Shown: in pieces, positions 1 to 11,980 of the stretch
Layout of the letters: every line of letters begins with the position of its first letter
How positions within the stretch are numbered: the stretch's first letter is position 1
Assembly: GCA_037954325.1 (NCBI GenBank)
Contig: JBBMNZ010000043.1
Location: 372,001 to 436,000 of the forward strand
Direction of reading: 5' to 3'
Origin: Fistularia commersonii
Lineage: Eukaryota > Chordata > Actinopteri > Syngnathiformes > Fistulariidae
Length of the DNA: 64,000 nucleotides
Notes under the pieces: generated by a model
Told to the model about the DNA's origin: nothing
Seen by the model: the letters and a program-made list of their open reading frames with translations, nothing else
Database searches by the model: none
Made by a program: the position numbers and the translations under genes

Positions 1-1289
1 AGTTAAATTGTTTTTGAGTTGGAGTGGAAATAACTGATGAATTTCATCAAGCTGGTTTCTGCTGTTGATACATGTTGTCTTGGACATGATTCAGCACAAA
101 ATATTTCAAATTCAGTGTAATCCCATCACAGGTTCAAAAGATATAGCCATTCGTTCAAAAACTGCGTATCTCACCGAGTTGAAGCGTTTTTGATTAAGAG
201 AGGAAATTACTACTGAATTTCACCAAGCCTTTTTCTGCTGTTGATAGATTTTGTATAGGACATGATTCTGCACAATACATATCAAATACAGTGTAATCCC
301 GCTACAAGTTCAAAAGATATAGCCATTCGTTCAAAAAGTCTATATCTCACCGACTTGAAGCGTATTTGATTCGGAGTGGAAATAACAAATGAATTTCATC
401 AAGTTGGTTTTTACTGTTGAAATATGTTGTTTAGGACATGATTCTCAACAATATATGTCAAATTCAGTGTAATCCAATCACAGTTTCAAAAGATATAGCC
501 ATTCGTTCAAAAAGTGCTTATCTCACCGAATTAAAGCGTTTTTGATTAAGAGAGGAAATAACTATTGATTTTCACCAAGCCTGTTTCTGCTGTTGATAGA
601 TGTTGTATAGGACATGATTCTGTACAATATATGTCAAATTCAGAGTAATCCAGCTATAAGTTCAAAAGATATTGCCACAAGGTCAAAAAGTGCTTATCTC
701 ACTGAATTGAAGCGTATTTGATTTTGAGTGGAAATGACTAATGAATTTCATCAAGCTGGTTTCTGCTGTTGAAATATTTACTATAGGACATGATTTCGCA
801 CAATATATGTAAAATTCAGTGTAATCCAGCTACAAGTTCAAAAGATATAGCCATTCGTTCAAAAAGTCTAAATCTCACCGACTTGAAGCGTATTTGATTC
901 GGAGTGGAAATAACAAATTAATTTCATCAAGCTTTTTCCTGCTATTGAAATATGTTGTTCAGGACATGATTCTACACAAAATATGTAAAATTCAGTGTAA
1001 TCCCATCACAGGTTCAAAAGATATAGCCATGCGATCAAAAAGTGCTTTTCTCACCGAGTTGAAGCGTTTTTGATTAAGAGAGGAAATAACTATTGAATTT
1101 CACCAAGCCTGTTTCTGCTGTTGATAGATATTGTATAGGACATGATTCTGTACAATATATGTCATATTCAGTGTAATCCAGCGACAAGATCAAAAGATAT
1201 AGCCATTCGTTAAAAAACTGCTTTTCTCACCGAGTTGAAGCGTTTTCTAGTTGGAGTTGAAATAACTAATGAATATCAATATGCTGGTT

Positions 1290-2155
1290 TTTGCTGTTGA
1301 TATATGTTGTTTAGGACATGATTCTGCACAATATATGTCAAATTCAGTGTAATCCAGCTATAAATTCAAAAGATATAGCCATAAGGTAAAAAAGTAATTA
1401 TGTCACTGAATTGAAGCTTTTTTGTTTTTGAGTGGAAATGACTAATGATTTCCACCAAGCCTTTTTCTGCTGTTGATAGATGTTATTAAAGACATGATTC
1501 TGTACAATATATGTCAAATTCAGTGTAATCCAGCCACAAGTTCAAAAGATATAGCCATAAGGTCAAAAACTGCATATCTTATCGAGTTAAATCGTTTTGG
1601 ATTAGGAGTGGAAATAACTAATGAATTTCATCATGCTGGTTTCTGCTGTTGATATATGTTGTTTAGGACATGATTCTGCACAATATATTTCAATTTCAGT
1701 GTAATCCCATCACAGGTTAAAAAGATAAAGCCATTCGTTCAGAAAGTCTTCATCTCACCGAGTTGAAGCGTTTTTGATTAGGAGTGGAAATAACTAATGA
1801 ATTCCATTAAGCTGGTTTCTACTGTTGAAATATGTTGTCTAGGACATGATTCTGCACAATATATGTCAATTTAAGTGTAATCCCATTACATGTTAAAAAG
1901 ATATAGCCATTCGTTCAAAAAGTCTTCACACCGAGTTGAACCGTTTTTGATTAGGAGTGGAAATAACTAATGAATTTCATCAAGCCGGTTTCTGCTGTTG
2001 AAATATCTTGTTTAGAACATGATTCTGCACAATATATGTCAAATTCATGTTAATCCAGCCACAAGTTCAAAAGATGTATCCATAAGGTCAAAAAGTGCTT
2101 ATCTCACTGAGTTGAAGCGTTTTTGATGTTGAGTGGAAATGACTAATGAATTTCA
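1290..2155 (+). repeat. Five-monomer segment, copy 1
   Basis: This stretch recurs at about 4,632-5,491. Shared private variants include ataaggtaaaaaagtaatt (at 1,381 and 4,723), atttccaccaagcct, atcgttttggattagg, ttcacaccgagttgaaccg and aaattcatgttaatccagcc (at 2,041 and 5,377). The offset is 3,342 bp at the first marker, close to 19 monomers, falling to 3,336 bp through small indels. Limits are approximate. Confidence 0.75.
1381..1620 (+). repeat. Two-monomer cassette, copy 1 of 6
   Basis: A distinctive pair of monomers begins with ataaggtaaaaaagtaatt, continues with gaagcttttttgtttttgag and tgatttccaccaagcct, and ends near ctgcatatcttatcgagtt. Copies begin at 1,381, 4,723, 6,120, 19,051, 21,864 and 23,443. 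The intervals of 3,342, 1,397, 2,813 and 1,579 bp are near 19, 8, 16 and 9 monomers. Read on the minus strand, four of the copies give an almost identical 69-codon open frame, which is a consequence of the duplication rather than evidence of a gene. Confidence 0.8.
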
Positions 2156-2584
2156 TCAAGCTGGTTTCTGCCGTTGACAAATGTTGTTTAGGACATCATT
2201 CTGCACAAAATATGTCAACTTCAGTGTAATCCCATCACAGGTTCAAAAGATATAGCCATTCGTTCAAAAAGGACTTATCTCACCGAGTTGAAGCGTTTTT
2301 GATTATGAGTGGAAATAACTAATGAATTTCATCTAGCTGGTTTCTGATGTTGAAATATGTTTTTTATGACATGATTCTGCACAAAATATTTCAAATTCAG
2401 TGTAATCCCATCACAGGTTCAAAAGATATAGCCATTCGTTCAAAAAGTGTTTATCTTTTTGGGTTGAAGCGTTTTTGATTAGAAGTGGAAATAACTAATG
2501 AATTTCATCAAGCTGGTTTCTGCTGTTGAAATATGTTTTATAGGACATGATTCTACGCAAAATATGTCAAATTCAGTGTAATCC

Positions 2585-2936
2585 AGCGTCAAGATCAAAA
2601 GATATAGCCTTTCGTTCAAAAAGTGCTTATCTCACGGAGTTGAAGCGTTTTTGATTAGGAGTGGAAATAACTAATCAATTTCATCAAGCTGGTTTCTGTT
2701 GTTGAAATATGTTGTATAGGACATGATTCAGCACAAAAAATGTAAAATTCAGGGTAATCCAGCGTCAAGATCAAAAGATATAGCCTTTCGTTCAAAAAGT
2801 GCTTATATCACGGAGTTGAAGCGTTTTTGATTAGGAGTGGAAATAACTAATCAATTTCATCAAGCTGGTTTCTGTTGTTGAAATATGTTGTATAGGACAT
2901 GATTCAGCACAAAAAATGTAAAATTCAGGGTAATCC
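2585..2936 (+). repeat. Local tandem duplication of one monomer
   Basis: Two adjacent monomers starting at agcgtcaagatcaaaag (2,585 and 2,761, exactly 176 bp apart) are almost identical. They share the rare variants gcctttcgttcaaaaag, aactaatcaatttc, ttctgttgttgaaatatg and gattcagcacaaaaaatg. I noticed one clear difference (tctcacgg against tatcacgg). Such identity between neighbours is exceptional in the left part and indicates a local unequal exchange. Confidence 0.85.
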
Positions 2937-4073
2937 CATCGAAGGTTCAAAAGATATAGCCATTCGTTCAAAAAGTTCTTATTTTATCGAATTGAAGCGT
3001 TTTTGATTAAGAGAGGAAATAACTATTGAATTTCACCAAGCCTTTTTCTGCTATTGATAGATGTTGTATAGGACATGATTCTGTACAATATATGTCAAAT
3101 TCAGTGTAATCCAGCGACAAGATCAAAAGATATAGCCATTCGTTCGAAAACTGCTCATCTCACCGAGTTGAAGCGTTTTTGAGTTGGAGTTGAAATAACT
3201 AATGAATTTCAATATGCTGGTTTTTGCTGTTGATATATGTTGCTTAGGACATGATTCTGCACAATATATCAAATTCAGTGTAATCCAGCTATAAGTTCAA
3301 AAGATATAGCCATAAGGTCAAAAAGTGCTTATCTCGCTGAGTTGAAGCTTTTTTTGTTTTTGAGTGGAAATGACTAATGAATTTCATCAAGCTGGTTTCT
3401 GCTGGTGAGATATGTTGTTTAGGACATGATTCTGCACAATATATGTCAAATTCAGTGTAATCCACCTACAAGTTCAAAAGATATAGCCATAAGGTCAAAG
3501 AGTGCTTATCTTACCGAGGCTAAATCTTTTTTGAGTTGGAAAGGAAATAACTAATGAATTTCATCATTCTGGTTTCTGCTGTTTATTTATGTTGTTTCGG
3601 ACATGATTAAGCACATTATATGTCAAATTTAGTGTAATCACATCACGGGTTCAAAAGATATAGCCATTCATTCAAAAAGTGCTTATCTCATCGGGTTGAA
3701 GCGTTTTTGATTGAGAGTGGAAATAACTAATGAATTTCACCAAGTTGGTTTTTGCTGTTGACATATGTTGTTTAGAACATGATTCTGCACAATACATGTC
3801 AAATTCTGTGTAATCCAGCTACAAGTTCAAAAGATATAGCCATAAGGTCAAAAAGTGCTTATCTTACAGAGGTTAAATCTTTTTTGAGTTGGAGTGGAAA
3901 TAACTAATCAATTTCATCATGCTGGTTTCTGCTGTTGATATATGTTGTTTAGGACAAGATTCTGTGCAATATATGTCAAAGTCAGTGTGATCCCATCACA
4001 GGTTCAAAAGATATATCCATTCGTTCAAAAAGTCATCATCTCACTGAGTTGAAGCGTTTTTGATTAGGAGTGG

Positions 4074-4086
4074 AAAAAAAAAAAAA
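4074..4086 (+). repeat. Poly-A tract variant monomer (13 A)
   Basis: After gattaggagtgg the usual aaataactaat is replaced by a run of 13 A before gaatttcatt. The same altered monomer recurs at 10,830, 14,350, 16,815, 18,576 and 25,610 with 12, 12, 12, 13 and 11 A. It is a good marker for the descent of the 20-monomer unit. Confidence 0.9.
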
Positions 4087-4631
4087 GAATTTCATTAAGC
4101 TGGTTTCTGCTGTGGAAATATGTTGTTTCGGACATGATTCTGCACAAAATATGTCAAATTCAGTGTAATCCAGGTACGAATTCAAAAGATATAGCCATTC
4201 GTTCAAAAAGTTCTTATATCACTGACTTGAAGCGTTTTTGACTAGTAGTGGAAATAACTAATGAATTTCATCAAGCCGGTTTTTGCTGTTGAAATATCTT
4301 GTTTAGAACATGATTCTGCACAATATATGTCAAATTCAGTGTAACCCAGCTACAAGATCAAAATATATAGCCATTCGTTAAAAAAGTGCTTTTCTCACCG
4401 AGTATAAGCGTTATTGATTAGGAGTGGAAATAACTAATGAATTTCATTAATCTGGTTTCTGCTGTTGAAATATGTTGTTTAGGACAATATTCTGCACAAA
4501 ATATGTCAAATTCAGTGTAATCCAACTACAAGTTCAAAAGATATAGCCATTCGTTCAAAAACGACTTATATTATCGAGTTAAATCGTTTTTGAGTTGGAG
4601 TGGAAATAACTAATGAATTTCAATATGCTGG

Positions 4632-5491
4632 TTTTTGCTGTTGATATATGTTGTTTAGGACATGATTCTGCACAATATGTCAAATTCAGTGTAATTCAGC
4701 TATAAGTTCAAAAGATATAGCCATAAGGTAAAAAAGTAATTATCTCACTGAGTTGAAGCTTTTTTGTTTTTGAGTGGAAATGACTAATGATTTCCACCAA
4801 GCCTGTTTCTGCTGTTGATAGATGTTGTATAGGACATGATTTTGTACAATATATGTCAAATTAAGTGTAATCCAGCCACAAGTTCAAAAGATATAGCCAT
4901 AAGGTCAAAAACTGCATATCTTATCGAGTTAAATCGTTTTGGATTAGGAGTGGAAATAACTAATGAATTTCATCATGCTGGTTTCTGCTGTTGATATATG
5001 TTGTTTAGGACATGATTCTGCACAATATAATTTCAGTGTAATCCCATCACAGGTTAAAAAGATAAAGCCATTCGTTCAAAAAGTCTTCATCTCACCGAGT
5101 TGAAGCGTTTTTGATTAGGAGTAGAAATAAGTAATTAATTCCATGAAGCTGGTTTCTACTGTTGAAATATGTTGTCTAGGACATGATTCTTCACAATATA
5201 TGTCAATTTCAGTGTAATCCCATCACAGGTTAAAAGATATAGCCATTCGTTCAAAAAGTCTTCACACCGAGTTGAACCGTTTTTGATTAGGAGTGGAAAT
5301 AACTAATGAATTTCATCAAGCCGGTTTCTGCTGTTGAAATATCTTGTTTAGAACATGATTCTGCACAATATATGTCAAATTCATGTTAATCCAGCCACAA
5401 GTTCAAAAGATGTATCCATAAGGTCAAAAAGTGCTTATCTCACTGAGTTGAAGCGTTTTTGATGTTGAGTGGAAATGAGTAATGAATTTCA
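4632..5491 (+). repeat. Five-monomer segment, copy 2
   Basis: Second copy of the segment at about 1,290-2,155, with the same order of private variants. It is slightly shorter because of small deletions, for example near 5,030, where cacaatataatttcag replaces a longer form. Parts of this order recur again near 6,120-6,850, 19,051-19,560, 21,864-22,480 and 23,443-24,240, so the segment is a mobile block within the array rather than a simple tandem duplication. Confidence 0.75.
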
Positions 5492-8467
5492 TCAAGCTGG
5501 TTTCTGCTGTTAAGATATGTTGTTTAGGACATGATTCTGCACAATATATGTCAAATTCAGTGTAATCCAGCGTCAAGATCAAAAGATATAGCCATTCGTT
5601 CAAAAAGACTTTATCTCTTCGACTTGAAGCGTATTTGAGTCGGAGTGGAAATAACAAATGAATTTCATCAAGCTGGATTCTGCCGTTGACAAATGTTGTG
5701 TAGGACATCATTCTGCACAAAATATGTCAACTTCAGTGTAATCCCATCACAGGTTAAAAACATATAGCCTTTCGTTCAAAAAGTCTTCATCTAACCGAGT
5801 CAAAGCGTTTTTGATTAGGAGTGAAAATAACTAATGAATTTCACCAAGCCTTTTTCTGCTGTTGATAGATGTTGTATAGGACATGATTCTGTACAATATA
5901 TGTCAAATTCAGTGTAATCCAGCGACAAGATCAAAAGATATAGCCATTTGTTCGAAAACTGCTCATCTCACCGAGTTGAAGCGTTTTTGAGTTGGAGTTG
6001 AAATAACTAATGAATTTCAATATGCTGGTTTTTGCATTTGATATATGTTGTATAGGACATGATTCTGCACAATATATCAAATTCAGTGTAATCCAGCTAT
6101 AAGTTCAAAAGATAAAGCCATAAGGTAAAAAAGTAATTATCTCACTGAGTTGAAGCTTTTTTGTTTTTGAGTGGAAATGACTAATGATATCCACCAAGCC
6201 TGTTTCTGCTGTTGATAGATGTTGTATAGGACATGATTTTGTACAATATATGTCAAATTCAGTGTAATCCAGCCACAAGTTCAAAAGATATAACCATAAG
6301 GTCAAAAACTGCATATCTTATCGAGTTAAATCGTTTTTGATTAGGAGTGGAAATAACTAATGAATATCATCATGCTGGTTTCTGCTGTTGATATATGTTG
6401 TTTAGGACATGATTCTGCACAATATATGTCAAATTCAGTGTAATCCCATCACAGGTTAAAAAGATAAAGCCATTCGTTCAAAAAGTCTTCATCTCACCGA
6501 GTTGAAGCGTTTTTGATTAGGAGTGGAAATAACTAATGAATATCATCATGCTGGTTTCTGCTGTTGATATATGTTGTTTAGGACATGATTCTGCACAATA
6601 TATGTCAATTTCAGTGTAATCCCATCACAGGCTAAAAAGATATAGCCATTCGTTCAAAAAGTCTTCACACCGAGTTGAACCGTTTTTGATTAGGAGTGGA
6701 AATAACTAATGAATTTCATCAAGCCGGTTTCTGCTGTTGAAATATCTTGTTTAGAACATGATTCTGCACAATATATGTGAAATTCATGTTAATCCAGCCA
6801 AAAGTTCAAAATACGTATCCATAAGGTCAAAAAGTGCTTATCTCACTGATTTGAAGCGTTTTTGATTTTGAGTGGAAATGACTAATGAATTTCATCAAGC
6901 TGGTTTCTGTTGTTGAAATATGTTGTTTAGGACATGATTCTGTTCAATATATGTCAAATTCAGTGTAATCCAGCTACAAGTTCAAAAGATAGAGCCATAA
7001 GGTCAAAATCTGCTTATCTTATCGAGTTAAATCGTTTTTGAGTTGGACTGGAAATAACTCATGAATTTCATCAAGCTGGTTTCTACTGGATATATGTTGT
7101 TTAGAACATGATTCTGCACAATATATGTCAAATTCAGTGTAATCCCATCACAGGTTCAAAAGATAAAGCCATTCGTTCAAAAAGTGTTTATCTTATCGGG
7201 TTGAAGCGTTTTTGATTAAGAGTGGAAATAACTTATGAATTTCACCAAGCTGGTTTCTGCTGTTCAAATATGTTGTTTAGGACATGATTCTGCACAATAT
7301 ATGTCAAATCCATTGTAATCCAGCAACATTTAAAAAAGATATAGCCATTCGTTCAAAAAGTGCTTCTCACACCGAGTTGAAGCATTTTTGATTAGGAGTG
7401 GAAATAACTAATTGATTTCATCAAGCTGGTTTTTGCCATTGAAATATGTTGTTTAGGACTTGATTCTGCACAATATATATCAAATTCAGTGTAATCCCAA
7501 CAGCGGTTCAAAAGATAGAGCCAATTCGTTCAAAGAATGCTTATCGCACCGAGTTGAAGCGTTTTTTATTAGGAGAGGAAATAACTAATGAATTACACCA
7601 AGCTGGTTTCCGCTGTTCAAATATGTTGTTCAGTACATTATTCTGCACAGTATATGTAAATTCAGTGTAATCCAGCTACAAGTTCAAAAGATATAGCCAT
7701 TCGTTCAAAAAGTGCTTCCCTCACAGAGTTGAAGCGTTTTTGATTAGGAGTGGAAATAACTAATGGATTTCATCAAGCTGGTTACTGCCGTAGAAATATG
7801 TTTCATAGAACATGATTCTGCACAATTAATGTTAAATTCAGTTTAATCCAGCTACAAGTTCAAAAGATAGAGCCAATTCGTTCAAAGAATGCTTATCGCA
7901 ATCGAGTTGAAGCGTTTTTGATTAGGAGAGGAAAAAACTAATGAATTTCACCAAACTGGATCCTGCTGTTGAAATATGTTGTTTAGTCCATGATTTTGCA
8001 CAAAATATGTCAAATTCAGTGTAATCCAGCGACAAGATCAAAAGACACAGCCATTCGTTAAAAAAGTGCTTATCTCACCGAGTTGAAGCGTTTTTGATTA
8101 GGAGTGGAAATAACTAATGAATTTCACCAAGCCTTTTTCTGCTGTTGATAGATGTTGGATGGGACATGATTCTGTACAATATATTTCAAATTCAGTGTAA
8201 TCCAGCGACAAGATCAAAAAATATAGCCATTCGTGCAAAAACTGCTTATATCACCGAGTTGAAGCGTTTTTGAGTTGTAGTGGAAATAACTAATGAATTT
8301 AAACATGCTGGTTTTTGCTGTTGGTATATGTTGTTAAGGACATGATTTTGCACAATATATGTCAAATTCAGTGTAATCCAGCTACAAGTTTAAAAGATAT
8401 AGCCATAAGGTCAAAAAGTTCTTATCTCACTGAGTTGAAGCGTTTGAGATTTTGAGTGGAAATGACT

Positions 8468-8643
8468 AATGAATTTCATCAAGCTGGTTTCTGCTGTTGA
8501 AATATGTTGTTTAGGACATGATTCTGCACAATATATGTCAAATTCAGTGTAATCCCATCACAGTTTCAAAAGATATAACCATGCGTTCAAAAAGTGCTTA
8601 TGTCACCGAGTTGAAGCGTTTTTGATTAAGAGATGAAATAACT
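8468..8643 (+). repeat. Example of a full-length monomer region
   Basis: This is one ordinary monomer length showing the recognisable blocks: gaatttcatcaagctgg, tttctgctgttgaaatatg, ttgtttaggacatgattc, tgcacaatatatgtcaaatt, cagtgtaatcccatcacag and caaaagatata. It contains an imperfect inverted repeat, atttcatca ... tgttgaaat, with one mismatch and a 13-base loop. In most monomers it also contains gttcaaaa twice, 21 bp apart. The limits are an arbitrary phase, because a tandem array has no natural start. Confidence 0.85.
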
Positions 8644-8685
8644 ATTGAATATCATCAAGCTGGTCTCTGATGTTGAAATATGTTG

Positions 8686-8696
8686 TTTAGGAGTTA
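8686..8696 (+). repeat. 93-bp deletion junction in HOR copy 1
   Basis: The sequence passes directly from ttgtttagga to gttaaatagtttttgag. In copy 2 (about 12,117-12,210) these two pieces are separated by the rest of a monomer, from catgattctg to cttatcaa. Marker offsets change from 3,427 to 3,520 bp across this point, which gives 93 bp lost. The result is a truncated monomer of about 83 bp. Confidence 0.85.
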
Positions 8697-10829
8697 AATA
8701 GTTTTTGAGTTGGAGTGGAAATAACTCATTAATTTCATCAAGCTGGTTACTGCTGGATATATGTTGTTTAGAACATGATTCTGCACAATATATGTCAAAT
8801 TCAGTGTGATCCAGCCACAAGTTCAAAAGATATAGCCATAAGGTTAAAAAGTGCTTATCTTCCCGAGGTTAAATCTTTTTTGAGTTGGAGTGGCAATAAC
8901 TAATGAATTTCATCATGCTGGTTTCTGCTGTTGATATATGTTGTTTAGGACATGAGTCTGCACAATATATGTCAAATTCAGTGTCATCCAGGTACAAGTT
9001 CAAAAGATATAGCCATTTGTTCAAAAAGTGCTTCTCTCACCTAGTTGAAGCGTTTTTGATTAGGAGTGGAAATACCTAATAGACTTCATCAAGCTGTTTT
9101 TTGCCGTTGAATTATGTTGTTTAGAACATGATTTTGCACAAAATATGTCAAATTCAGTGTAATCCAGCGACAAGATCAAAAGATATAGCCATTCGTGCAA
9201 AAAGTGCTTATCTCACCGAGCTGAAGCGTTTTTGATTAGGAGTGGAAATAACTCATGAATTTCATCAAGCTGGTTTCTACTCTTGAAATATGTTGTTTAG
9301 GACATGATTCTGCACAATATTTTTCAAATTTAGTGTAATCACATCATAGGTTCAAAACATATAGCCATTCGTTCAAAAAGTGCTTATCTTATCGGGTTGA
9401 AGCGTTTTCGATTAAGAGTGGAAATAACTAATGAATTTCACCAAGTTGGTTTTTGCTGTTGATATATGTTGTTTAGGACATGATTCTGCACAATATATGT
9501 CAAATTCAGTGAAATCCAGATACATGTTCAAAAGATATAGCCATAAGGTCAAAAAGTGCTTATCTTACCCAGGTTAAATCTTTTAGAGTTAGAGTGGAAA
9601 TAACTAATGAATTTCATCATTCTGGTTTCTACTGTTGAAATATGTTGTTTAGGACATGATTCTGCACAATATATGTCAAATTCTGTGTAATCCCATCGAA
9701 GGTTCAAAAGATATAGCCATTCGTTCAAAAAGTTCTTCTCTTATCGAGTTGAAGCGTTTTTGATTAAGAGAGGAAATAACTATTGAATTTCACCAAGCCT
9801 TTTTCTGCTATTGATAGATGTTGTAAAGGACATGATTCTGTACAATATATGTCAAATTCAGTGTAATCCAGCGACAAGATCAAAAGATATAGCCATTCGT
9901 TCGAAAACTGCTCATCTCACCGAGTTGAAGCGTTTTTGAGTTGGAGTTGAAATAACTAATGAATTTCAATATGCTGGTTTTTGCTGTTGATATATGTTGT
10001 TTAGGACATGATTCTGCACAATATATCAAATTCAGTGTAATCCAGCTATAAGTTCAAAAGATATAGCCATAAGGTCTAAAAGTGCTTATCTCGCTGAGTT
10101 GAAACTTTTTTTGTTTTTGAGTGGAAATGACTAATGAATTTCATCTAGCTGGTTTCTGCTGGTGAGATATGTTGTTTAGGACATGATTCTGCAACATATA
10201 TGTCAAATTCAGTGTAATCCACCTACAAGTTCAAAAGATATAGCCATAGGGTCAAAGAGTGCTTATCTTACCGAGGTTAAATCTTTTTTGAGTTGGAAAG
10301 GAAATAACTAATGAATTTCATCATTCTGGTTTCTGCTGTTTATATATGTTGTTTCGGACATGATTATGCACAATATATGTCAAATTTAGTGTAATCACAA
10401 CACGGGTTCAAAAGATATAGCCATTCATTCAAAAAGTGCTTATCTTATCGGGTTGAAGCGTTTTTGATTAAGAGTGGAAATAACTAATGAATTTCACCAA
10501 GTTGGTTTTTGCTGTTGACATATGTTGTTTAGAACATGATTCTGCACAATACATGTCAAATTCTGTGTAATCCAGCTACAAGTTCAAAAGATATAGCCAT
10601 AAGGTCAAAAAGTGCTTATCTTACAGAGTTAAATCTTTTTTGAGTTGGAGTGGAAATAACTAATCAATTTCATCATGCTGGTTTCTGCTGTTGATATATG
10701 TTGTTTAGGACAAGATTCTGCACAATATATGTCAAATTCAATGTGATCGCATCACAGGTTCAAAAGATATATCCATTCGTTCAAAAAATCATCATCTCAC
10801 TGAGTTGAAGCGTTTTTGATTAGGAGTGG

Positions 10830-10841
10830 AAAAAAAAAAAA
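10830..10841 (+). repeat. Poly-A tract variant monomer (12 A)
   Basis: Run of 12 A replacing aaataactaat after aggagtgg, inside HOR copy 1. The matching tract in copy 2 lies exactly 3,520 bp downstream. Confidence 0.9.
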
Positions 10842-11980
10842 GAATTTCATTAAGCTGGTTTCTGCTGTGGAAATATGTTGTTTCGGACATGATTCTGCAC
10901 AAAATATGTCAAATTCAGTGTAATCCAGGTACAAATTCAAAAGATATAGCCATTCGTTCAAAAAGTTCTTATATCACTGACTTGAAGCGTTTTTGACTAG
11001 TAGTGGAAATAACTAATAAATTTCATTAAGCCGGTTTCTGCTGTTGAAATATCTTGTTTAGAACATGTTTCTGCATAATATATGTCAAATTCAGTGTAAC
11101 CCAGCTACAAGATCAAAATATATAGCCATTCGAAAAAAAAGTGCTTTTCTCACCGAGTTGAAGCGTTATTGATTAGGAGTGGAAATAACTAATGAATTTC
11201 ATTAATCTGGTTTCTGCTGTTGAAATATGTTGTTTAGGACAATATTCTGCACAAAATATGTCAAATTCAGTGTAATCCAACTACAAGTTCAAAAGATATA
11301 GCCATAAGGTCAAAAACTACTTATATTATCGAGTTAAATCGTTTTTGAGTTGGAGTGGAAATAACTAATGAATTTCAATATGCTGGTTTTTGCTGTTGAT
11401 ATATGTTGTTTAGGACATGATTCTGCACAATATATGTGAAATTCAGTGTAATCCCATCACAGGTTCAAAAGATATAGCCATTCGTTCATAAAGGACTTAT
11501 CTCATCGAGTTGATGCGTTTTTGATTAGGAGTGGAAATAACTAATGAATTTCATCTAGCTGGTTTCTGATGTTGAAATATGTTTTTTAGGACATGATTCT
11601 GCACAAAATATGTCAAATTCAGTGTAATCCCATCACAGGTTAAAAACATATAGCCATTCGTTCAAAAAGTGTTTATCTTATCGGGTTGAAGCGTTTTTGA
11701 TTAGAAGTGGAAATAACTAATGAATTTCATCAAGCTGGTTTCTGCTGTTGAAATATGTTGTTTAGGACATGATTCTACGCAAAATATGTCAAATTCAGTG
11801 TAATCCAGCGTCAAGATCAAAAGATATAGCCTTTCGTTCAAAAAGTGCTTATCTCACGGAGTTGAAGAGTTTTTGATTAGGAGTGGAAATAAATAATTAC
11901 TTTCATCAAGCTGGTTTCTGTTGTTGAAATATGTTGTACAGGACATGATTCAGCACAAAAAATGTAAAATTCAGGGTAAT

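Larger units (their letters stand above)
2230..4600 (+). repeat. Older partial relative of the 20-monomer unit
   Basis: The order of private variants here matches the 3,520-bp unit found further right. It has the ctacgcaaaatatg monomer (2,551), the cagcacaaaaaatg monomer, cccatcgaagg (2,935, matching 9,692), gtcaaagagtgctt (3,494, matching 10,251) and the poly-A monomer (4,074, matching 10,830). The offset is a steady 6,756-6,757 bp. More substitutions separate it from the other copies than separate those copies from each other, so it is the older member. Limits are approximate. Confidence 0.75.
1..8553 (+). repeat. Left-flank satellite, diverged mixed subtypes
   Basis: About 48 monomers of mixed subtype. 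Variable positions alternate between forms such as ccattcgttcaaaaagt and ccataaggtcaaaaagt, and between gagttgaagcgtttttg and gaggttaaatcttttttg. Neighbouring monomers differ at many positions, whereas monomers several kb apart can be nearly identical, which is the signature of old multi-monomer duplications. Readable duplications include about 1,290-2,155 against 4,632-5,491, and an older relative of the 20-monomer unit at about 2,230-4,600. No gene is visible. Confidence 0.9.
8554..11980 (+). repeat. 20-monomer HOR, copy 1 (93-bp deletion)
   Basis: First tandem copy of a 20-monomer higher-order unit. From position 8,841 onward it matches the sequence 3,520 bp downstream almost base for base, for example agttcttctc at 9,731 and 13,251, and aaataattac near 11,891 and 15,411. 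Near 8,691 this copy lacks 93 bp present in copy 2, so it is about 3,427 bp long. The end is set at 11,980, where cagggtaatc is followed by the start of the next copy. Confidence 0.9.

Noticed and set aside
1..1200. A regular dimer (352-bp) higher-order structure at the left end, from alternation of the caccaagcct subtype.
   Set aside because: The subtype occurs at about 201, 553 and 1,081, that is spacings of two and then three monomers, and later irregularly. There is no steady dimer period.
2250..2275. CENP-B box in the attcgttcaaaaagtgc segment.
   Set aside because: The first half (ttcg then a at the right distance) fits the mammalian core pattern, but the required cggg half is agtg here. 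The partial match is not enough to claim a CENP-B site.
4074..4086. Poly-A tail of a retrotransposed element at the A runs.
   Set aside because: The A run replaces bases inside an otherwise normal monomer, with no element upstream and no target-site duplication. The monomer resumes in register.
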